64,000 nt of DNA from Candidatus Thiodiazotropha sp. (ex Codakia rugifera) (lineage in GTDB: Bacteria > Pseudomonadota > Gammaproteobacteria > Chromatiales > Chromatiaceae): positions 248,001 through 312,000 of the forward strand of contig JAHXHN010000003.1 of assembly GCA_025656675.1 (NCBI GenBank). Reading direction: 5' to 3'. Both the position numbers and the translations under genes were made by a program. Below the pieces are notes generated by a model. The model had not been told where the DNA came from and made no database searches. It worked only from the letters and a program-made list of their open reading frames with translations. Positions within the stretch are counted from its first letter, which is position 1; every line of letters starts with the position of its first letter. Below are positions 27,394 to 36,503 of the stretch, in pieces.

Positions 27394-28026
27394 TTATTCG
27401 ACTTTTTCTTTATATTCACATAGCTCTTCTATCACACAACTCCCACACCGTGGCTTACGTGCCAGGCAGGTATATCGCCCATGTAATATCAGCCAATGAT
27501 GCGCATCCTGCATATACTGTGAAGGAATTGAGCGTAGTAACTTTTGTTCCACCTCTAGCGGAGTCCTGCCGGGAGCCAATCGGGTGCGATTGGCTACCCG
27601 AAAGATATGTGTATCCACTGCCATGGTAGGATGACCGAAAGCGGTATTCAGCACCACATTTGCAGTTTTTCGGCCTACACCAGGCAGCGCTTCCAAAGCT
27701 TTTCGTGCCTCAGGTACAACACTACCATGCCGCTCTATCAGGATACTGCAGGTTTCGATAATATTCTTAGCCTTGTTATTAAACAAGCCAATAGTCTTGA
27801 TGTAGCGCTTCAATCCTTCAACACCCATACCTAGGATCGCTTCCGGTGTATTTGCCACTGGAAACAGCTGATCGGTCGCTTTATTCACACTCTTATCTGT
27901 TGCTTGGGCAGAAAGAATCACTGCTACCAGCAATTCGAAAGATGATGAGTAGTTGAGTTCGGTAGTTGGATTGGGATTCGCCGCCTTTAAGCATTCAAAA
28001 ATTGCCTGGCGTTTTTGTTTATTCAT
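27394..28026 (-). CDS. nth: Endonuclease III
   Basis: A DNA glycosylase/AP lyase that removes oxidised pyrimidines. The 210-residue product has the helix-hairpin-helix LPGVGRKTAN with catalytic K120, the catalytic D138 (VDTH), both at the E. coli positions, and the C-terminal [4Fe-4S] cluster pattern C-x6-C-x2-C-x5-C (CLARKPRCGSCVIEELC). Complete and ordinary. Confidence 0.96.
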   Translation of the reverse strand: MNKQKRQAIFECLKAANPNPTTELNYSSSFELLVAVILSAQATDKSVNKATDQLFPVANTPEAILGMGVEGLKRYIKTIGLFNNKAKNIIETCSILIERHGSVVPEARKALEALPGVGRKTANVVLNTAFGHPTMAVDTHIFRVANRTRLAPGRTPLEVEQKLLRSIPSQYMQDAHHWLILHGRYTCLARKPRCGSCVIEELCEYKEKVE

Positions 28027-28096
28027 AAATACCAGTGAGAAGCGTCTTGATCAGATGGACACGCTGTTTTCGAAAAAGTCCGAGTAACAGCTATTT

Positions 28097-28180
28097 TCAT
28101 TCCGACACTTGCCGGAATCCAGTTACCCCGTAATAAAAAGCACTGGATTCCGGCTCTATACTTTGCATCTAGCGGAATGA
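28097..28180. repeat. Intergenic inverted repeat (ATTCCGG type)
   Basis: TCATTCCG (28097) pairs with CGGAATGA (ending 28180), and the inner arms GCCGGAATCCAGT and CACTGGATTCCGGC pair as well. It lies between nth and pckA. Repeats with this ATTCCGGC...GCCGGAAT core are frequent multi-copy intergenic elements in proteobacteria; copy number here is unknown. Confidence 0.65.
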
Positions 28181-28248
28181 GTGAATCTTCAAAGCACCCT
28201 CAGATACACTCTCGAGTGAATTGAATACTGTGATTCAAAACGCAGTAT

Positions 28249-29859
28249 TTATCCAACTCTTGGGGCAGCGGATTTGATATTGTCTGATACCTGATCAGCG
28301 AAATGCCGGAAATTCTCACGAAACATGTCAGCTAATTTAAGCGCCTGTGCGTCATAGGCACCTTGATCCTTCCATGTATCTCTGGGGAATAGAATTTCCG
28401 ATGGTACATCCGGTACCTGAGTCGGTATATCCACACCGAAGATCGGATCCTTGCGCATGGGTACGTTGTCCAGTTTGCCATCCAGTACCGCGTTGACCAT
28501 GGCGCGAGTGTGGGGTATTGGCATACGATTACCTACACCATAGGGCCCCCCTGTCCAACCCGTGTTGATCAGCCACACACCGGATTTGTGACTCTCTATA
28601 AGATTACCCAGCAGCTCTGCATATCGCTGTGGGTGTAGTGGCATGAAGGGTGCCCCATAACAGGCGCTAAAGACAGGTGACGGCTCTGTTACTCCTTTCT
28701 CTGTGCCAGCGACCCGCGCCGTATAACCCGATATGAAATGGTACATGGCCTGTGCAGAATCGAGCCTGGAAACAGGTGGCAGCACACCAAATGCATCGGC
28801 AGTCAGCATGAGTATGGTTTCAGGGTGCCCCCCCACTCCATCTAGGGTTGCATTTGGAATCGCACTGATATGGTAGGCACCACGGGTATTTTCAGTGAGT
28901 GTGCCATCATCAAGATCGAGGCGCCGTGTATTGGCCATCATGGTGACATTCTCCAGCACCGTACCAAAACGCATGGTGGTACCGAAGATCTCTGGTTCAT
29001 TTTCCGGTGACAGTTTGATCATTTTGGCATAGCAACCACCTTCGAAATTGAAAATGCCGTCATTGCTCCAACCGTGTTCATCATCACCGATCAGGGTACG
29101 GCTGGCATCAGCGGATAGCGTGGTCTTTCCAGTGCCGCTCAGTCCAAAAAAAAGTGCCGTCTTACCATTAGACCCTATGTTAGCCGAGCAGTGCATCGGC
29201 ATCACATCACGTTGAGGCATCAGATAGTTCATCACACTGAAGATCGACTTTTTGATCTCGCCCGCATAACTGGTACCACCAATCAATACCAATTTCTTGG
29301 CAAAGTTTACGATGATAAAGGTTTCACTCCTTGTGCCATCCACCTCAGGAATGGCGTGGAAGCGAGGTACATCTATGACTGTGAAGCCTGGAATATGATC
29401 AGCTAAATCCTCCTCCTTCGCCTGGATAAAGACATTACGGGCAAACACATTGTGCCAGGCATTCTCGGTAATGATCCTCACAGGTAAGCGATAGTTCGGG
29501 TCCGCACCTGCAAAGCAATCCTGCACATAGACATCCTTATTTTGTAAATAGGACGCCAAGCGCGCATGTAAGCCATCAAAGGCTTCCTCGGAGATCGGTT
29601 TATTGATGTCACCCCACCAGATTTCACTACTGACTGATGGTTCATCGACGATGAATTTGTCATTGGCGGAGCGACCGGTGTGATGCCCGGTTCTGACCAC
29701 CAGGGGTCCCAGATGACAGAGTTGTCCTTCACGGCGAAAAACCGCCTGTTCAATCAACCGCGGTGTCGGTAAATTCCAGTAGATATCGTTGAGATTGTAG
29801 AGACCGTGGTTTTCTAGTCCATAAGAGCTGTGGGTTTCCCCAGCTGTTTCTCGCACCAT
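28249..29859 (-). CDS. pckA: Phosphoenolpyruvate carboxykinase (ATP)
   Basis: Interconverts oxaloacetate + ATP and phosphoenolpyruvate + CO2 + ADP. The start is placed at 29859, where GGGGAGG sits 7 bases upstream; a GTG two codons earlier is less likely. The 536-residue product has the kinase-1a P-loop GLSGTGKTTLSAD at about 238-250, the RGAYHISAIPNA segment, and GWTGGPYGVG. Length and motifs are normal. It serves gluconeogenesis or, in the reverse direction, anaplerosis. Confidence 0.96.
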   Translation of the reverse strand: MVRETAGETHSSYGLENHGLYNLNDIYWNLPTPRLIEQAVFRREGQLCHLGPLVVRTGHHTGRSANDKFIVDEPSVSSEIWWGDINKPISEEAFDGLHARLASYLQNKDVYVQDCFAGADPNYRLPVRIITENAWHNVFARNVFIQAKEEDLADHIPGFTVIDVPRFHAIPEVDGTRSETFIIVNFAKKLVLIGGTSYAGEIKKSIFSVMNYLMPQRDVMPMHCSANIGSNGKTALFFGLSGTGKTTLSADASRTLIGDDEHGWSNDGIFNFEGGCYAKMIKLSPENEPEIFGTTMRFGTVLENVTMMANTRRLDLDDGTLTENTRGAYHISAIPNATLDGVGGHPETILMLTADAFGVLPPVSRLDSAQAMYHFISGYTARVAGTEKGVTEPSPVFSACYGAPFMPLHPQRYAELLGNLIESHKSGVWLINTGWTGGPYGVGNRMPIPHTRAMVNAVLDGKLDNVPMRKDPIFGVDIPTQVPDVPSEILFPRDTWKDQGAYDAQALKLADMFRENFRHFADQVSDNIKSAAPRVG

Positions 29860-29957
29860 GTTCACTCCTCCCCGTTTGGAAATAGATATTTTAGATCAAT
29901 ATAGCAAATAGCTAGCCAATCCTCGATTGTTCTTGCTGCCTAAGGTAGTCTCATACC

Positions 29958-30881
29958 ATGAACAGTTGTCTGAATAACACATTCAGCTTGCGAAGACTCA
30001 ACCCTTTCAATGGCACGCTGCAGGTATTTAACATTGATTCTGCCCGTGCACTTAGCAGTAACGGTATTCATTGGGAAATTCAGGTTCTTAGCGATAGGCC
30101 CCAGGGCTTATGGGCAAATATGCCCTACAGTGGCCAACAATACTATACCTTTGGGCTTTGGTCTGTCTCTGCAGGATTAAAACAGGTACCGGTCAATCCT
30201 TTGTTCAATGTACGAGACATGATCATATCAGCTGAACAGCTGATCGGGCAGTTGGAGACGGTCGTTGAAGCCTTGCCTTTTCCACTCGCCGACAGGTATG
30301 AGTTATGGTTACTGGATGAGGAGGAAAAACAGCCTGTGACACTGTTGCAAAGTTGTCGCACTGAACAGGAGATGGCACTCAAACCTGCACCAAAATGGAT
30401 CGCTGCAGCACAGGGTGACTTCTCATTCATCTCAAACCATCTATTAAAAAAGGGATTGACAAATAATGATGGTTATAACCCGAGGGTACATGCATCAGTG
30501 CTGGAGGCGGCGGTACGAGAACGGGGTGGACAAAACCCCACAACACAATGGTTTTTCAGCGATCAGGGAGGCCACACCGCCTATTCCCAGCCTAACGATG
30601 TTATGCACAGCGAATGGCATTTTCCCGAACTACCCATCTGCGAGGATTGGAAGGAACAGGAGGAGAAACAACTTATCACTGACTACATTACCTATAAAGC
30701 ACCACAGATGCTGATGTTACCCGGTCTTAACTACGCCACCCGTGACCGACTTGAGCAGGTTGCAGTCAAACAAGCGGAAGTCGTTGAGCGCCTGTGGCGT
30801 CTCTATCCCAAAATACACAATAAAGAGCTGTTGAATAGTGCGCGCATAGAGGCAAAAATCCGTTTAGCTAATCGGAAATGA
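29958..30881 (+). CDS. Conserved hypothetical protein upstream of hemH
   Basis: A 307-residue protein not recognised. It has no signal peptide or membrane helix. Visible features are WEIQVLSDRPQGLWANMPYSG and YTFGLWS near the N-terminus, RYELWLLDE in the middle, and a basic helical C-terminus. It ends 4 bp before hemH, so the two are co-transcribed and probably coupled, which hints at a housekeeping role, but no function can be assigned. Confidence 0.7.
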   Translation: MNSCLNNTFSLRRLNPFNGTLQVFNIDSARALSSNGIHWEIQVLSDRPQGLWANMPYSGQQYYTFGLWSVSAGLKQVPVNPLFNVRDMIISAEQLIGQLETVVEALPFPLADRYELWLLDEEEKQPVTLLQSCRTEQEMALKPAPKWIAAAQGDFSFISNHLLKKGLTNNDGYNPRVHASVLEAAVRERGGQNPTTQWFFSDQGGHTAYSQPNDVMHSEWHFPELPICEDWKEQEEKQLITDYITYKAPQMLMLPGLNYATRDRLEQVAVKQAEVVERLWRLYPKIHNKELLNSARIEAKIRLANRK

Positions 30882-30885
30882 AGTT

Positions 30886-31938
30886 ATGAAGTATATTAAT
30901 CAGTCTGATCAATTGAAAAAAGCCGACGGCGGCCTTGGTGTTTTGATCATCAATCTGGGTACCCCTGACTCACCGACGACAGGCGCGGTACGCAAATACC
31001 TGGCTGAATTCCTTAGCGATCCAAGGGTTGTCGCTATCCCCTGGATACTTTGGCAGATCATACTCCACGGTATTGTGCTAAGGGTTAGGCCCAAACGTTC
31101 CGCTAAGGCCTATAACTCAATCTGGACTGAAGCGGGTTCCCCCTTGTTGGCTATATCAAAAAAGCAACATGCCGCACTGGAGGCTACGCTGGTACCTCGT
31201 CTTAAGGGTAAGGTTAGATTTGCCCTTGCGATGCGTTATGGCAAACCTTCAATAGTGCATGCATTGGAGGCCTTACGTCAGCAAAATATCCAGCGATTGC
31301 TGGTACTCCCCCTCTACCCCCAATATTCCGCTACCACGACGGCTTCAATCTTCGATGCAGTCACAGATGAGTTGCAGCGCTGGCGCTGGATCCCTGAAGT
31401 TCGCTTCATTCAACGCTACTACCATGAACCAGCCTACATCGATGTATTGAGTGAGAGTATTCGTGAATTCCGTAGCCAGTCGGGTAAGGCGGAAAAACTG
31501 CTTTTCTCATTTCATGGCATACCTAAAGACTACTATGAGTCTGGCGATCCCTATCCTGATGAGTGTTATGCCACCGCCAACCAGGTTGTGGAAACCCTGA
31601 GCCTGAAAAAGGATCAGTGGCATATCTCCTTTCAATCTCGATTCGGGGCCCAGGAGTGGGTCAAACCTTATACCAATGAGACATTGAAGCAGTGGGGTGC
31701 CGAAGGGGTCGAAAGTGTGCAGGTAGTTTGCCCGGCCTTCTCTGCTGACTGTCTTGAGACACTTGAGGAGATTGCAGAGGAGAATCGGGACACCTTTTTG
31801 CAAGCGGGAGGAAAAACGTATGCCTATATCCCTGCCCTGAATGACACTCCCGGCCACATCGCAATGCTTGCTGATCTGATCAGTAGGCATATCAAGGGTT
31901 GGCCCGAAGCAGAACCAATCACTGGAGAGAAAACCTGA
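30886..31938 (+). CDS. hemH: Ferrochelatase
   Basis: Inserts Fe2+ into protoporphyrin IX, the last step of haem b synthesis. The 350-residue product begins its core with LGVLIINLGTPDSP, has the active-site histidine H210 in FSFHGIP and the conserved acidic residue in CPAFSADCLETLEEI. Complete. It ends in a 1-bp overlap with the DUF971 gene (TGATG). Confidence 0.95.
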   Translation: MKYINQSDQLKKADGGLGVLIINLGTPDSPTTGAVRKYLAEFLSDPRVVAIPWILWQIILHGIVLRVRPKRSAKAYNSIWTEAGSPLLAISKKQHAALEATLVPRLKGKVRFALAMRYGKPSIVHALEALRQQNIQRLLVLPLYPQYSATTTASIFDAVTDELQRWRWIPEVRFIQRYYHEPAYIDVLSESIREFRSQSGKAEKLLFSFHGIPKDYYESGDPYPDECYATANQVVETLSLKKDQWHISFQSRFGAQEWVKPYTNETLKQWGAEGVESVQVVCPAFSADCLETLEEIAEENRDTFLQAGGKTYAYIPALNDTPGHIAMLADLISRHIKGWPEAEPITGEKT

Positions 31939-32330
31939 TGGCACAGCACCCCCACCCTGTTGATATAAAAGTACATCAACAAACCCGTTTTCTCGATATC
32001 GCTTTTGATGACGGCAGCCACTTCGCACTACCCTGTGAGTACCTGCGTGTCTACTCCCCCTCTGCCGAGACCAGAGGCCATAGCCCGGCTACGGCAAAAC
32101 TGGAGAAAGGTAAAGAACTGGTCACCATCACCCAGATTGAGACAGTGGGTCAATATGCGATCAAGATCTTCTTTGACGATGGCCACAACTCTGGACTCTA
32201 CGATTGGCACTATCTCTACAATCTGGGCAAACACCATGATGAACTATGGCAGGCCTATCTGGAAAAGCTCAAGGCTGTTGGTTATCAGCGTAATGAACCT
32301 GACCTGATACCCAGAGAGGGCGGTGCATAG
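31938..32330 (+). CDS. DUF971 (gamma-butyrobetaine hydroxylase-like N-terminal) protein
   Basis: The start at 31938 overlaps the hemH stop by 1 bp. The 130-residue protein is a single DUF971 domain: FDDGSHFALPCEYLRVYSPSAE, YAIKIFFDDGHNSGLYDWHYLY and the C-terminal helix are characteristic. In bacteria this stand-alone domain is linked to Fe-S or haem-related neighbours, but its role is not established. Placement after hemH fits that trend. Confidence 0.85.
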   Translation: MAQHPHPVDIKVHQQTRFLDIAFDDGSHFALPCEYLRVYSPSAETRGHSPATAKLEKGKELVTITQIETVGQYAIKIFFDDGHNSGLYDWHYLYNLGKHHDELWQAYLEKLKAVGYQRNEPDLIPREGGA

Positions 32331-32332
32331 TC

Positions 32333-32797
32333 ATGCCTGACATGCCAGAACAAACAGCTAACCGATTCAGTCTGGATAGCCGTCTAACCCAGGATTGTTT
32401 CACCCTAGCCGCACTTGAACTCAGTGAGCTGCTGCTGATGGACAATGCGCTGCTTCCCTGGTTCATCCTAGTGCCCAGAGTGGAGGTTATTGAATTACAT
32501 GATCTCTCACCCCATCAACAGTGGATATTGCTTGAGGAGATCAATCTCATCTCCCATTTCACTGAACAGACCTATACAACCGATAAACTCAATATCGGTG
32601 CCATCGGGAATATAGTACCTCAGATGCACATCCATATCGTAGGCCGAAAAACCGATGATACCTGCTGGCCCGGTGTGGTCTGGGGTACCCAACAACGACA
32701 AGCTTACAATCAAACCCAGCTCGATGAAGTCGCTCAACTGTTGAAAGCATTTTTACCGTCAGACACTCAGTTTCATAAACCTGTCATGAAAAGCTGA
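32333..32797 (+). CDS. HIT-domain protein
   Basis: A 154-residue histidine-triad-fold protein. The nucleotide-binding motif is present as MHIHIVGR. The rest (LLPWFILVPRVEVIELHDL, KLNIGAIGNIVPQ) matches the bacterial HIT subfamily of about this size. Likely a nucleotide hydrolase or transferase; substrate unknown. It follows the DUF971 gene by 2 bp and closes the operon. Confidence 0.88.
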   Translation: MPDMPEQTANRFSLDSRLTQDCFTLAALELSELLLMDNALLPWFILVPRVEVIELHDLSPHQQWILLEEINLISHFTEQTYTTDKLNIGAIGNIVPQMHIHIVGRKTDDTCWPGVVWGTQQRQAYNQTQLDEVAQLLKAFLPSDTQFHKPVMKS

Positions 32798-33092
32798 AAA
32801 CTCACCGATTAGTCATCATCGGTGTGGACCTCAGGACCGTGCAACCCTTACCGGGGGTATCTGGCAATACCCTAGTCTGATTTAAATGCGGTGATATCAT
32901 TGATATAGCCCAACCTTCTCTAGTTGTCCGATCAATGACCTGGCTCAATCGGCTTTTCGAATGAAGTCATACATTCACCAGCCAAATTAGCTACACTATT
33001 CGTGTACTGCAGGGCAGTTGAACAGACAACCCTGCTACAGATCCTCAGAAACAACAAACGATCCAAGCAAACACTGGGGGGTATTTGGATTA
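32798..33092. promoter_or_regulatory. Leader region of the A/V-ATPase operon
   Basis: A 295-bp spacer with two perfect small hairpins: CACCGAT/ATCGGTG (32803-32824) and GGGTAT/ATACCC (32855-32872). The first may end the hemH operon, though no T-run follows. The promoter of the ATPase operon must lie here, but no clear -35/-10 pair is visible. Confidence 0.35.
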
Positions 33093-33419
33093 ATGGAAGA
33101 GTCACTGCAGCGACTGCTCAACGCAGAAACCAAAGCACAGCAGATTCACAGCAAAGCCGAAGAAGCGCGTGAGCGAATGATCCAGGAGGCATTACAGGAG
33201 ACAAAGACCAAGGAGGAGCATTTCGAGGCACGCATTCCAGAACTGCACCAGGGATTCATGGAAAAGGCCGATAGACGCGCTGAACAGACCATAGCCGAGC
33301 TGAAGAAACGGTTTAATGAACGTCATGCACAGTTGCGTGAATATGCAGAAGTCAGGGAGGAAGATGCCTTGGATGCAGCCTTTGCAGTACTGGTCGATCC
33401 CAAAGCAGACGAAGACTAA
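33093..33419 (+). CDS. A/V-type ATPase subunit H/G (peripheral stalk)
   Basis: The start is placed at 33093 (MEESLQRLLNAE), where the family-like coiled coil begins; the longer frame has no homology pattern. The 108-residue protein is one long charged helix rich in Glu, Lys, Arg and Ala, which would pair with subunit E to form the peripheral stalk. Position at the head of the operon, as with ahaH/ntpF in archaea and Enterococcus, supports the call. Confidence 0.8.
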   Translation: MEESLQRLLNAETKAQQIHSKAEEARERMIQEALQETKTKEEHFEARIPELHQGFMEKADRRAEQTIAELKKRFNERHAQLREYAEVREEDALDAAFAVLVDPKADED

Positions 33420-33428
33420 CCGACAGTA

Positions 33429-34490
33429 ATGAGTTCAAACAGGGATCAGGCCTATCTTAAAACCCGTGTCGGAGTGTTGTCGGCCCGGCTTCTATCCCCC
33501 CAACAGATCGATCGCCTGAAAGAGATGTCGCTCAGGCAGCTTGGCGAGTCCTTTGATCTGCTACCCATTTTTGAAGAAGCGATCGACAACCGTCAAAAGA
33601 GTCGACTGGTGGAACAAGCCCTGCTTCATCGCCTGATGCATGAACTCTCGGTCCTGCTTCGCCCACTCAGCGGTCGCTCCCGTGGCCTGATGCTCTACTG
33701 GCCAAGAAAGTTTGAGCTCTATAATTTAAAGACCCTGATCCGCGGCAAATTAAATGCCCTGGGGATGGAGGAGATCCGCGACAATCTTTTCGACCTGCCG
33801 GAAAATATCCGCCTGCCTCATGAATCCCTGCTGCAGGCGGAGAATGTACTGGAGATGCTGCGTCAACTCGACCAGGGACCCTATGCCCTGATCGCCAGGC
33901 AGGCTCGGAATGTGTTCGAGGAGCAACACGAAAACTTCTCACTCGATGCTGCCATCGATCGCCTTTACTACACCGGCATGCTGCGCCATGCCAATATCAC
34001 CGATAGCATTGACAAACGCGGTCTGAAAAAGGTCATCGGTGTCATGGTCGACCGGCAGAATATCCTGTGGTTGCTACGCTACCGGCTGGTCTATCATTTC
34101 GCACCCAGTGAGGCCTACTATCTGCTGATCCCCTATGGCGGCCGGATTCAACGTGACAGCCTGATGGCACTTGCCAATCTGGATGGATTGGAGACCATCA
34201 TCGATCATTTACCAGCCCCCTTCCAAGAAATCCTCGCCGACGCGAAGCATATAACCCAGGTAAGACAACGACTTGACCAGACCGTCTCAAGTGAGCTGCG
34301 TAAATTGATGCACTACAGCCCGGATGCGGTTGTCTCCGCACTCAGCTACCTGATCATTCGTGATATGGATCTGATGCGGCTCTATGCCATCATTCAAGGA
34401 AAATTACTGAAGATGGATCAGGCCATGCTCAATGAGGCCGTGCCATCTAATGCCATCGGTGCAAGATTGGCGGAGGCAAACGATGTTTAG
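33429..34490 (+). CDS. atpC: A/V-type ATPase subunit C (V0D/AC39 family)
   Basis: A 353-residue, wholly helical soluble subunit that caps the K-ring and holds the central stalk. Typical family stretches are YWPRKFELYNLKTLIRGKL, DRLYYTGML and the final YAIIQGKLL, where the AC39 family has a conserved R-x-h-x-x-h-x-GK pattern. It overlaps the subunit I start by 8 bp. Confidence 0.85.
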   Translation: MSSNRDQAYLKTRVGVLSARLLSPQQIDRLKEMSLRQLGESFDLLPIFEEAIDNRQKSRLVEQALLHRLMHELSVLLRPLSGRSRGLMLYWPRKFELYNLKTLIRGKLNALGMEEIRDNLFDLPENIRLPHESLLQAENVLEMLRQLDQGPYALIARQARNVFEEQHENFSLDAAIDRLYYTGMLRHANITDSIDKRGLKKVIGVMVDRQNILWLLRYRLVYHFAPSEAYYLLIPYGGRIQRDSLMALANLDGLETIIDHLPAPFQEILADAKHITQVRQRLDQTVSSELRKLMHYSPDAVVSALSYLIIRDMDLMRLYAIIQGKLLKMDQAMLNEAVPSNAIGARLAEANDV

Positions 34491-36360
34491 CCCCCTATCG
34501 ATGAAACACATCAGCATCCAGGCGCTGACTGACGACTTGCCAAGTGCCTCCGTGATTCTTGCCGGCCTCAACAGCTTCAGTCCGGATACAAGATCTTATG
34601 CAGAGGAAGCGCTTCCAAAGGTCCCTGGGCAACGTTTCCGCGAATGTTTTGCCCAAGCGAAGGCCCGTCTCGATAAAATCGCATCCCAGGTTGGCTTTTC
34701 TCCACCACAGACCTCCGGTGCCGTCACCCCGATTGCCGAGGAGGAACTCGAGCAGGCGAATCAGTGGCTAGGTACCGCCTGGGAGACCTGCTCCGGCTTC
34801 GAGGAGACACGACGACGCCAACTTGAAGAGCGACGCAGTATTGACCAGCTCGAAACCACCCTCGACAACTTCCGTAACCTGCATATCGACTTGGGGCAGT
34901 TACAGGGTGACAAGCAGTTTCTTGAGACCCGCATCGGTATGGTTCCCCGTGCACAGGTCAATCAACTGAAAGATGCCCTGGGACTTGATCATTTTCTTCT
35001 GTTTCCCTTCATGGAGAACGACAACGAGAGTCATGTCATTATTGTCGGCGCGGGAGGTAGTGAAATATCCAAACTGAAATCGGTACTCGATACTGCCGGC
35101 TTCCGACCCCTGGAAATTCCACCGGAACTGCATGCCGAACCGGAGACCGCCCAGACTCGGCTGATGCAACGCAGGGAGGCTGTAGAGATCGCTGCCGAGG
35201 CACTCGATGAATCGATCAATGGATGGAGTGCCGATTCACGGAAAGAGCTGGAAAATGCGGCTCATATCCTTCATTTGGCAGCCCCCTATGTCGCACTGGG
35301 TGAGGCAGCACGTCACCGTGGCAACCTGTCACGGCTGCAGGGCTGGGTACCCACCGAGGATCTTCCCCTGGTGGAACATGCCTTACACGACAAGCTACCC
35401 AATGCCTTCGTACTGGAGACCCGTGACCCGACCGCTGACGAGCGCCCGCTTGTACCCTCTGTGATGCGCCATAACAAACTGCTCAAACCCTTCTCCGCCC
35501 TGGTCATGCAATACGGTGTGCCCCGCTATGGAGAAGTGAATCCCACCCAGCTGTTTGCACTCACCTATATCCTGATGTTCGGTATGATGTTCGGCGATGT
35601 CGGTCATGGTGCTGTGATCCTTGGAACCGCCCTGCTGATGCACCGCAAGCTAGGCAGTTTCACAGCCTTCGGTATTGCCGCCGGACTCTCATCGATTCTT
35701 TTCGGTTTCCTCTACGGAAGCATCTTCGGTTTTGAACATATCCTGCATGCAGTATGGATTGCACCGCTCACTGATCCACTTTATATGCTGACTGTCGCAC
35801 TGCTGCTCGGTATAGGATTCATCATCCTGGTGACACTGCTCAACATTATCAATCATCTCAGTCAGGGAGACCGAATCGGCGCTCTGTTTGGCGATAACGG
35901 CCTGCTTTCGCTTCTGCTCTATGCCGGCCTGCTGGGTAGTGGTTATAGTTTCTATGCCAATGGCAGCGTTGCCACCTTTTGGGCTACACTCGCCATCCTC
36001 ACGCTGATCGGTATCTTTGCCCATAAACTGATAGAGCAGGAAGCCTCGATCGGTGAGCGCATACTGGTCGCCTTTATAGAGACCTTCGAGACGATCACCG
36101 GCTACGCCTCCAATACCCTCTCTTTCCTGCGTGTCGCCGCATTCAGTCTTAACCATGTCGCATTGGCGATCGCCGTATTCACCCTCGCCAACATGATGGG
36201 TGACACCGGCCACTGGATCACTGTGATACTGGGCAATGTATTCATCCTTGTCCTGGAAGGTCTGATCGTGGCCATCCAGGTATTGCGTCTGGAATTTTAC
36301 GAGGGATTCTCCCGGTTCTATTCAGGGGACGGGAGGGCTTTTAAACCGCTGACACTGTAG
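34483..36360 (+). CDS. atpI: A/V-type ATPase subunit I (a-type, membrane stator)
   Basis: The start at 34483 is preceded by GGAGG and overlaps the subunit C stop. The 625-residue product has a soluble N-terminal half with coiled coils (about residues 1-320) and a membrane half with about seven helices. The latter includes LFALTYILMFGMMFGDVGHGAV and the channel helix ASNTLSFLRVAAFSLNHVALA with the essential arginine. This is the stator that forms the ion half-channels. Confidence 0.93.
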   Translation: MFSPLSMKHISIQALTDDLPSASVILAGLNSFSPDTRSYAEEALPKVPGQRFRECFAQAKARLDKIASQVGFSPPQTSGAVTPIAEEELEQANQWLGTAWETCSGFEETRRRQLEERRSIDQLETTLDNFRNLHIDLGQLQGDKQFLETRIGMVPRAQVNQLKDALGLDHFLLFPFMENDNESHVIIVGAGGSEISKLKSVLDTAGFRPLEIPPELHAEPETAQTRLMQRREAVEIAAEALDESINGWSADSRKELENAAHILHLAAPYVALGEAARHRGNLSRLQGWVPTEDLPLVEHALHDKLPNAFVLETRDPTADERPLVPSVMRHNKLLKPFSALVMQYGVPRYGEVNPTQLFALTYILMFGMMFGDVGHGAVILGTALLMHRKLGSFTAFGIAAGLSSILFGFLYGSIFGFEHILHAVWIAPLTDPLYMLTVALLLGIGFIILVTLLNIINHLSQGDRIGALFGDNGLLSLLLYAGLLGSGYSFYANGSVATFWATLAILTLIGIFAHKLIEQEASIGERILVAFIETFETITGYASNTLSFLRVAAFSLNHVALAIAVFTLANMMGDTGHWITVILGNVFILVLEGLIVAIQVLRLEFYEGFSRFYSGDGRAFKPLTL

Positions 36361-36480
36361 TTTTGAATTATGAATTATGAATTGATGTGCTCGCTACGCT
36401 TACAACCTTTTTGAAATCGTTTAATAAAGTAGTGTGCGAAGCACACACATCAATTCAAAATTCGTAAATCAAAATTCAAA
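36361..36480. repeat. AT-rich inverted repeat between subunits I and K
   Basis: GAATTGATGTG near 36379 pairs with CACATCAATTC near 36446-36456. A tight hairpin GTGTGC-GAA-GCACAC lies at 36432-36446, and the outer AATTATGAATT/AATTCAAAATT arms pair loosely. It is the only sizeable spacer (143 bp) inside the ATPase operon and directly precedes the K gene, whose product is needed in many copies. It may be a mobile repeat or an mRNA-stability element. Confidence 0.6.
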
Positions 36481-36503
36481 ATTAAACAAAAAAGGAGCAC
36501 GTT

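Noticed and set aside
35689..36213. 174-codon minus-strand frame inside ATPase I
   Set aside because: Antisense to the membrane half of subunit I.
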